Shown: piece after piece, positions 7,794 through 10,102 of the stretch
How positions within the stretch are numbered: position 1 is the stretch's first letter
How the letters are laid out: every line of letters begins with the position of its first letter
From: Hamiltosporidium magnivora
Taxonomy: Eukaryota > Microsporidia > Dubosqiidae
DNA length: 10,102 nucleotides
Direction: 5' to 3'
NCBI GenBank assembly: GCA_004325065.1
Contig: PITI01000634.1
Coordinates: 1-10,102, forward strand
Notes under the pieces: generated by a model
The model's input: the letters and a program-made list of their open reading frames with translations, nothing else
What the model was told of the DNA's origin: nothing
Database searches by the model: none
Made by a program: the position numbers and the translations under genes

Positions 7794-7810
7794 AACAAAT
7801 CGTTAATATT
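7762..7810 (+). repeat. Dispersed repeat, copy 2 (compact form)
   Basis: TGTGTTCCAT at 7762-7771 followed by GTAGAA, then AAAAGCTAAAACAAATCG at 7785-7802 and TTAATATT to 7810, parallel copy 1 at 6362-6469 in order and orientation. Here the two blocks are only 23 bp apart from start to start. In the plus frame of the overlapping relic both copies share the reading LCSI followed within two residues by R. Confidence 0.45.
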
Positions 7811-7933
7811 AAAGCTTAAACAAGATTATTTCACATATATACTAGAAAATTCTTCCTATTTTTAAATACAGTGTTTAAATTATTCCTTCTTTGTAAAATA
7901 CGTCGCAACGGTTTTCGCAATGTATCTCGCCGA

Positions 7934-8358
7934 TTAAATTTGCTTAGGCACTGCAAAAATACATTTTAAGTAATTATCAAAGCGGGTAAAATCTACTAAT
8001 AACTTCCGTTCGATTATTACGCTTTCGAGGTCTATTAAATCAGTCTCAATGTTTGTCAAAGCTTCTTTGTTGATATAACTGTAAGGATTAGATCTTTTAG
8101 AGGGCGAAGTAGTTGGGAAGCTTCATATGCCAGCCCTATATTATTAATTAGTTCACCCCTAAACCTTTCACATTGTATGGAGACCAATAAAATATTCCGT
8201 TTCATTCTACTTTGATTTAGAATATGATTATCTTTAAGGTTCTTTGATAATTCACGAATCATCACCTTCGGTTTCTTATAGCTATCGACGTATATTTCAA
8301 ATATAAAACTCTTTTCAATTAAGCGAAATCGCCTAACTTTTTTTGCAAAGTTGTTCAT
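7934..8358 (-). pseudogene. Probable decayed gene: 100-codon ORF plus shifted-frame continuation
   Basis: On the minus strand ATG at 8358-8356 opens 100 codons (MNNFAKKVRRFRLIEKSF, then RELSKNLKDNHILNQSR, ending VISTKKL) to a TGA at 8058-8056. One frame over, an open run overlapping the stop continues NKEALTNIETDLIDLESVII, then ERKLLVDFTRFDNYLKCIF, to TAA at 7936-7934. A one-base shift near 8060-8083 would join them. A third overlapping frame runs on to 7834 (NRRDTLRKPLRRILQRR). Upstream, frames at 8497-8586 (KEICDPDSNYKIIDPNTFL) and 8420-8503 (NHELDFSDLYSNVKKN) also look coding, so the relic may extend to 8586. A frame of 100 codons is seldom expected by chance at this composition. No CCC or GGG motif precedes the ATG. 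The predicted product is helical and charged. A faint likeness to Vps2/CHMP2 ESCRT-III proteins (EK..I.EI, later MKRNILLVSI) is not firm enough to name it. Confidence 0.42.
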
Positions 8359-8655
8359 TTAAAAGTTGTATAGTTATACAGAATTTTGACTTTTTTTAAA
8401 TTATTTATTATTTCTCTTATTTTTGTGATTGGTGATTTTTTTTCACGTTGCTGTATAAATCTGAAAAATCTAATTCATGATTTTTTTGGTTAGCTAAATA
8501 GATTTTACTGCTACGTTTTGGATTAAAAAAGTATTCGGGTCAATAATTTTATAATTGCTGTCGGGATCGCATATCTCTTTTAAACTTTATTTTTATAGTA
8601 AGTAATAGATACGACAATAAAAAATTCTATAGCATCGAAAATAAAAAAAACCTTC

Positions 8656-8722
8656 TGTGATATTAGTTATATCACAAAAATATTTTTATTTTATATTTTA
8701 AAATAAGAAGAAGGGGTGTGCC
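8656..8722 (+). promoter_or_regulatory. Inverted repeat and GGGG start motif before the 8723 ORF
   Basis: A perfect 8-bp inverted repeat, TGTGATAT (8656-8663) and ATATCACA (8669-8676), with a 5-nt spacer is followed by an A+T-only stretch (8677-8706) that holds TATA-like strings at 8681 and 8692. A GGGG run at 8713-8716 comes six nt before the ATG at 8723. GGG-like motifs next to the start are, with CCC, the microsporidian start signal. The TATA-like string at 8681 is 32 nt from the GGGG, close to the 30 nt at the intact gene. The inverted repeat could be a protein-binding site or a hairpin. Confidence 0.4.
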
Positions 8723-8939
8723 ATGATGAATAAAACCAATAAAGACAATTATTCTACTTATAAATACAATTCTTTACACAATAACAAACGAACATTGAGC
8801 AGGAAGACGATCTCTCTGTTAGAGACGTACTTCAAACTTAGCTCTGCATTCCTGAAAATTACGGCACCTTCTTTTAGAAATTTAGAAGAGTCTAATAACT
8901 GGCTTCTATAAACTACAAAATTCATTAAAATGGAAACCT
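8723..8939 (+). pseudogene. Possible broken homeobox (homeodomain) gene
   Basis: A 62-codon ORF (8723-8911) starts MMNKTNKDNYSTYKYN, with a GGGG motif just upstream of the ATG. Residues 22-40 (KRTLSRKTISLLETYFKLS) fit homeodomain helix 1: a basic arm, a hydrophobic residue, S/T, then L-E-x-x-F, corresponding to homeodomain positions 5-20. Residues 49-58 (PSFRNLEESN) could be helix 2. The ORF ends where helix 3 should begin, but one frame over, from 8904, the DNA reads FYKLQNSLKWKP before TGA at 8940. This recalls WFQNRRAKWK, with Q50, N51 and K-W-K kept but R52 and R53 lost and one residue missing. From LE to QN the DNA is 5 nt shorter than a canonical homeodomain. If correct, it is a small transcription-factor gene inactivated by small deletions. 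The likeness is by eye, and a chance ORF remains possible. Confidence 0.35.
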
Positions 8940-9060
8940 TGATTATCAAGATATAAAGTGTCTCATATTCTATACATTTTTTTCTAAAAAAAATTTTAAG
9001 TATAATAGATTTAAAAGAATTTAATTTTTTGCATCAAAAAAAGTTTTTGATTTCTAAAAT

Positions 9061-9236
9061 TATAAAGTTATATACCGCGAAGCCCAAGGGGCTTGTTTCA
9101 TGAACGTTTTTATCATACAAATTCTTTGTTGTGATTTTTAATAAAGCCGTTGGTAGTTATTTGGCAAAATAATTCTGTATATAATCATATAGGGGGCATT
9201 AATTCAAAAATATATAGGTATGTTGAAACTCATGTA
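9061..9236 (+). pseudogene. TATA/GGGG/ATG module leading into a broken reading frame
   Basis: TATAAA at 9061-9066 is followed 27 nt later by GGGG (9088-9091) and then an ATG at 9100, a promoter-like layout. The GGGG is part of a 6-bp hairpin, AAGCCC (9080-9085) and GGGCTT (9089-9094 by the outermost pairing), with a short AAG-type loop. The ATG frame has only 13 codons (MNVFIIQILCCDF), and an AATAAA overlaps its end. Another plus-strand frame, open at 9141-9236, reads IKPLVVIWQNNSVYNHIGG and then RYVETHV. This would fit a gene start with its coding sequence destroyed by a frameshift. No family is recognised. Confidence 0.2.
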
Positions 9237-10102
9237 TAAGCCTATATCAATAATATTACAAGAATCACTAAAATCATTTAAAATTTATATATTATATTTT
9301 TAAAATAATAAAGACCTTTTTTAAGACTAAAAGATGCTTTTTCTAAACTTTTTAAATAATTTGTAAATTTTTTTACTGCCTATTCAATTTCTCGACATTA
9401 TCATACAAATTTACTTTCCAAATTTACTATCAGAAATAATTTGAATAGTAAATGAATTCAGAACAGAACAATACTATAACTTTATAAGTTATATTTGTAG
9501 CAAATTGCTTATAGAATGATTTTCTTTTCTATTAAAATTGGTTTAAAATTTTTTTCAAAATAATTGTATTTTAGAAGAAAATAATTAAAAAATCGGAATT
9601 CTTGATTAGTATTTTCACTTTTCTTTTTTTTAAATTATTTTTTTAGATAGAAATGGCTTTATCTAAAATAAATAATGGGTTCATATTTCTATTTTAGAAA
9701 AAATCTTATGGATACCTATTATCGTTGAATAACAATACTTATTAACAATTTAGTTTTCTAAAATTTAACATATAACCGAGTAAACAATACATTTATATGT
9801 ACAAAAACCAAAAACAATCAAAAGCAACGGAAAACCAATCTTTTGTTCTTTTAATTTTTATCTCCGTTCTTTAGAAATAAACACAATTCTCGGATAAATC
9901 AAGGTTTAGCTATTATTTTTTTCAGGCTAATAAATATCATTGCCTATGACTAGAACAAAAATGTGATATCAAATCATTCTAGATAATGTATTAATATAAG
10001 AAATATCAATGATTATCGAATACAGGTTTCATATTTTATAGAGCAAGAGTTTCGAAAGAAGTAAACTCGTATATCTTTTCAAAAATTATTTGAAAAATGA
10101 TG
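9237..10102. other. A+T-rich terminal intergenic DNA
   Basis: No gene, RNA or mobile element can be supported. Stops are dense in all frames. The only structure seen is a cluster of short repeats and hairpins at 9406-9493, listed separately. Confidence 0.6.
9406..9493. repeat. Cluster of direct and inverted repeats
   Basis: CAAATTTACT occurs twice in a row (9406-9415 and 9419-9428). ATTTACTAT (9422-9430) is a perfect 9-bp inverted match to ATAGTAAAT (9445-9453), and TATAACTT (9475-9482) to AAGTTATA (9486-9493) around a 3-nt loop. Two stems of 8-9 bp within 72 bp could fold as consecutive hairpins. In A+T-rich DNA such pairings arise easily by chance, and no neighbouring gene gives them a role. 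Confidence 0.35.

Noticed and set aside
8056..8358. Naming the minus-strand ORF as an ESCRT-III (Vps2/CHMP2) protein
   Set aside because: The likeness is limited to a few spaced residues judged by eye, and the family's acidic C-terminal region is not seen. Kept only as a hint to test.
8758..8949. 63-codon minus-strand ORF
   Set aside because: Antisense to the homeobox-like ORF, with no start motif and no family resemblance.
9071..9100. GC-rich island considered as part of a tRNA
   Set aside because: No cloverleaf, T-loop motif or acceptor pairing could be found around it.

Overview
This window looks like nuclear DNA from a microsporidian with a large, very A+T-rich, gene-poor genome. The best evidence is the start of the one clear gene: a TATAAA lies exactly 30 nt upstream of a CCCC run, and the ATG follows four nt after that run. 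CCC- or GGG-like motifs just upstream of start codons, very short 5' leaders and intronless genes are established features of microsporidia. Its AATAAA overlaps the stop codon. Assignment below the phylum level is not possible from sequence reading alone.

Layout: about 3.9 kb of A+T-rich DNA without an intact gene comes first. It contains a few less A+T-rich patches that read like broken coding sequence (about 193-276, 383-706, 1239-1355, 1630-2014, 2756-2917). Next is the only convincing intact gene, 3975-5819 (+). It encodes a 614-residue protein with one N-terminal membrane anchor and a C-terminal array of three 40-residue repeats, and I recognise no known family. After it come about 2 kb of A+T-rich DNA with further patches (6223-6294, 6919-7092 on the minus strand, 7575-7793) and a diverged dispersed repeat pair (6362-6469 and 7762-7810). 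On the minus strand, 7934-8358 carries a 100-codon ORF whose coding-like reading continues in a shifted frame, so it is probably a decayed gene. On the plus strand, 8723-8939 holds a short ORF with its own GGGG start motif and a homeodomain-like pattern that is completed only after a frame change, so it is possibly a broken homeobox gene. The last 1.1 kb contains a promoter-like module without a lasting ORF (9061-9236), then A+T-rich DNA with hairpins.

No genes in the window can be shown to work together. The picture is one intact, probably lineage-specific, membrane-anchored or secreted protein gene among gene relics. In DNA this A+T-rich a stop codon is expected about every 11 codons, so open runs of 40 codons occur dozens of times by chance in six frames of 10 kb. 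Short ORFs are therefore reported only where something else supports them, and with low confidence. No tRNA, rRNA, CRISPR array or intact transposon was seen.
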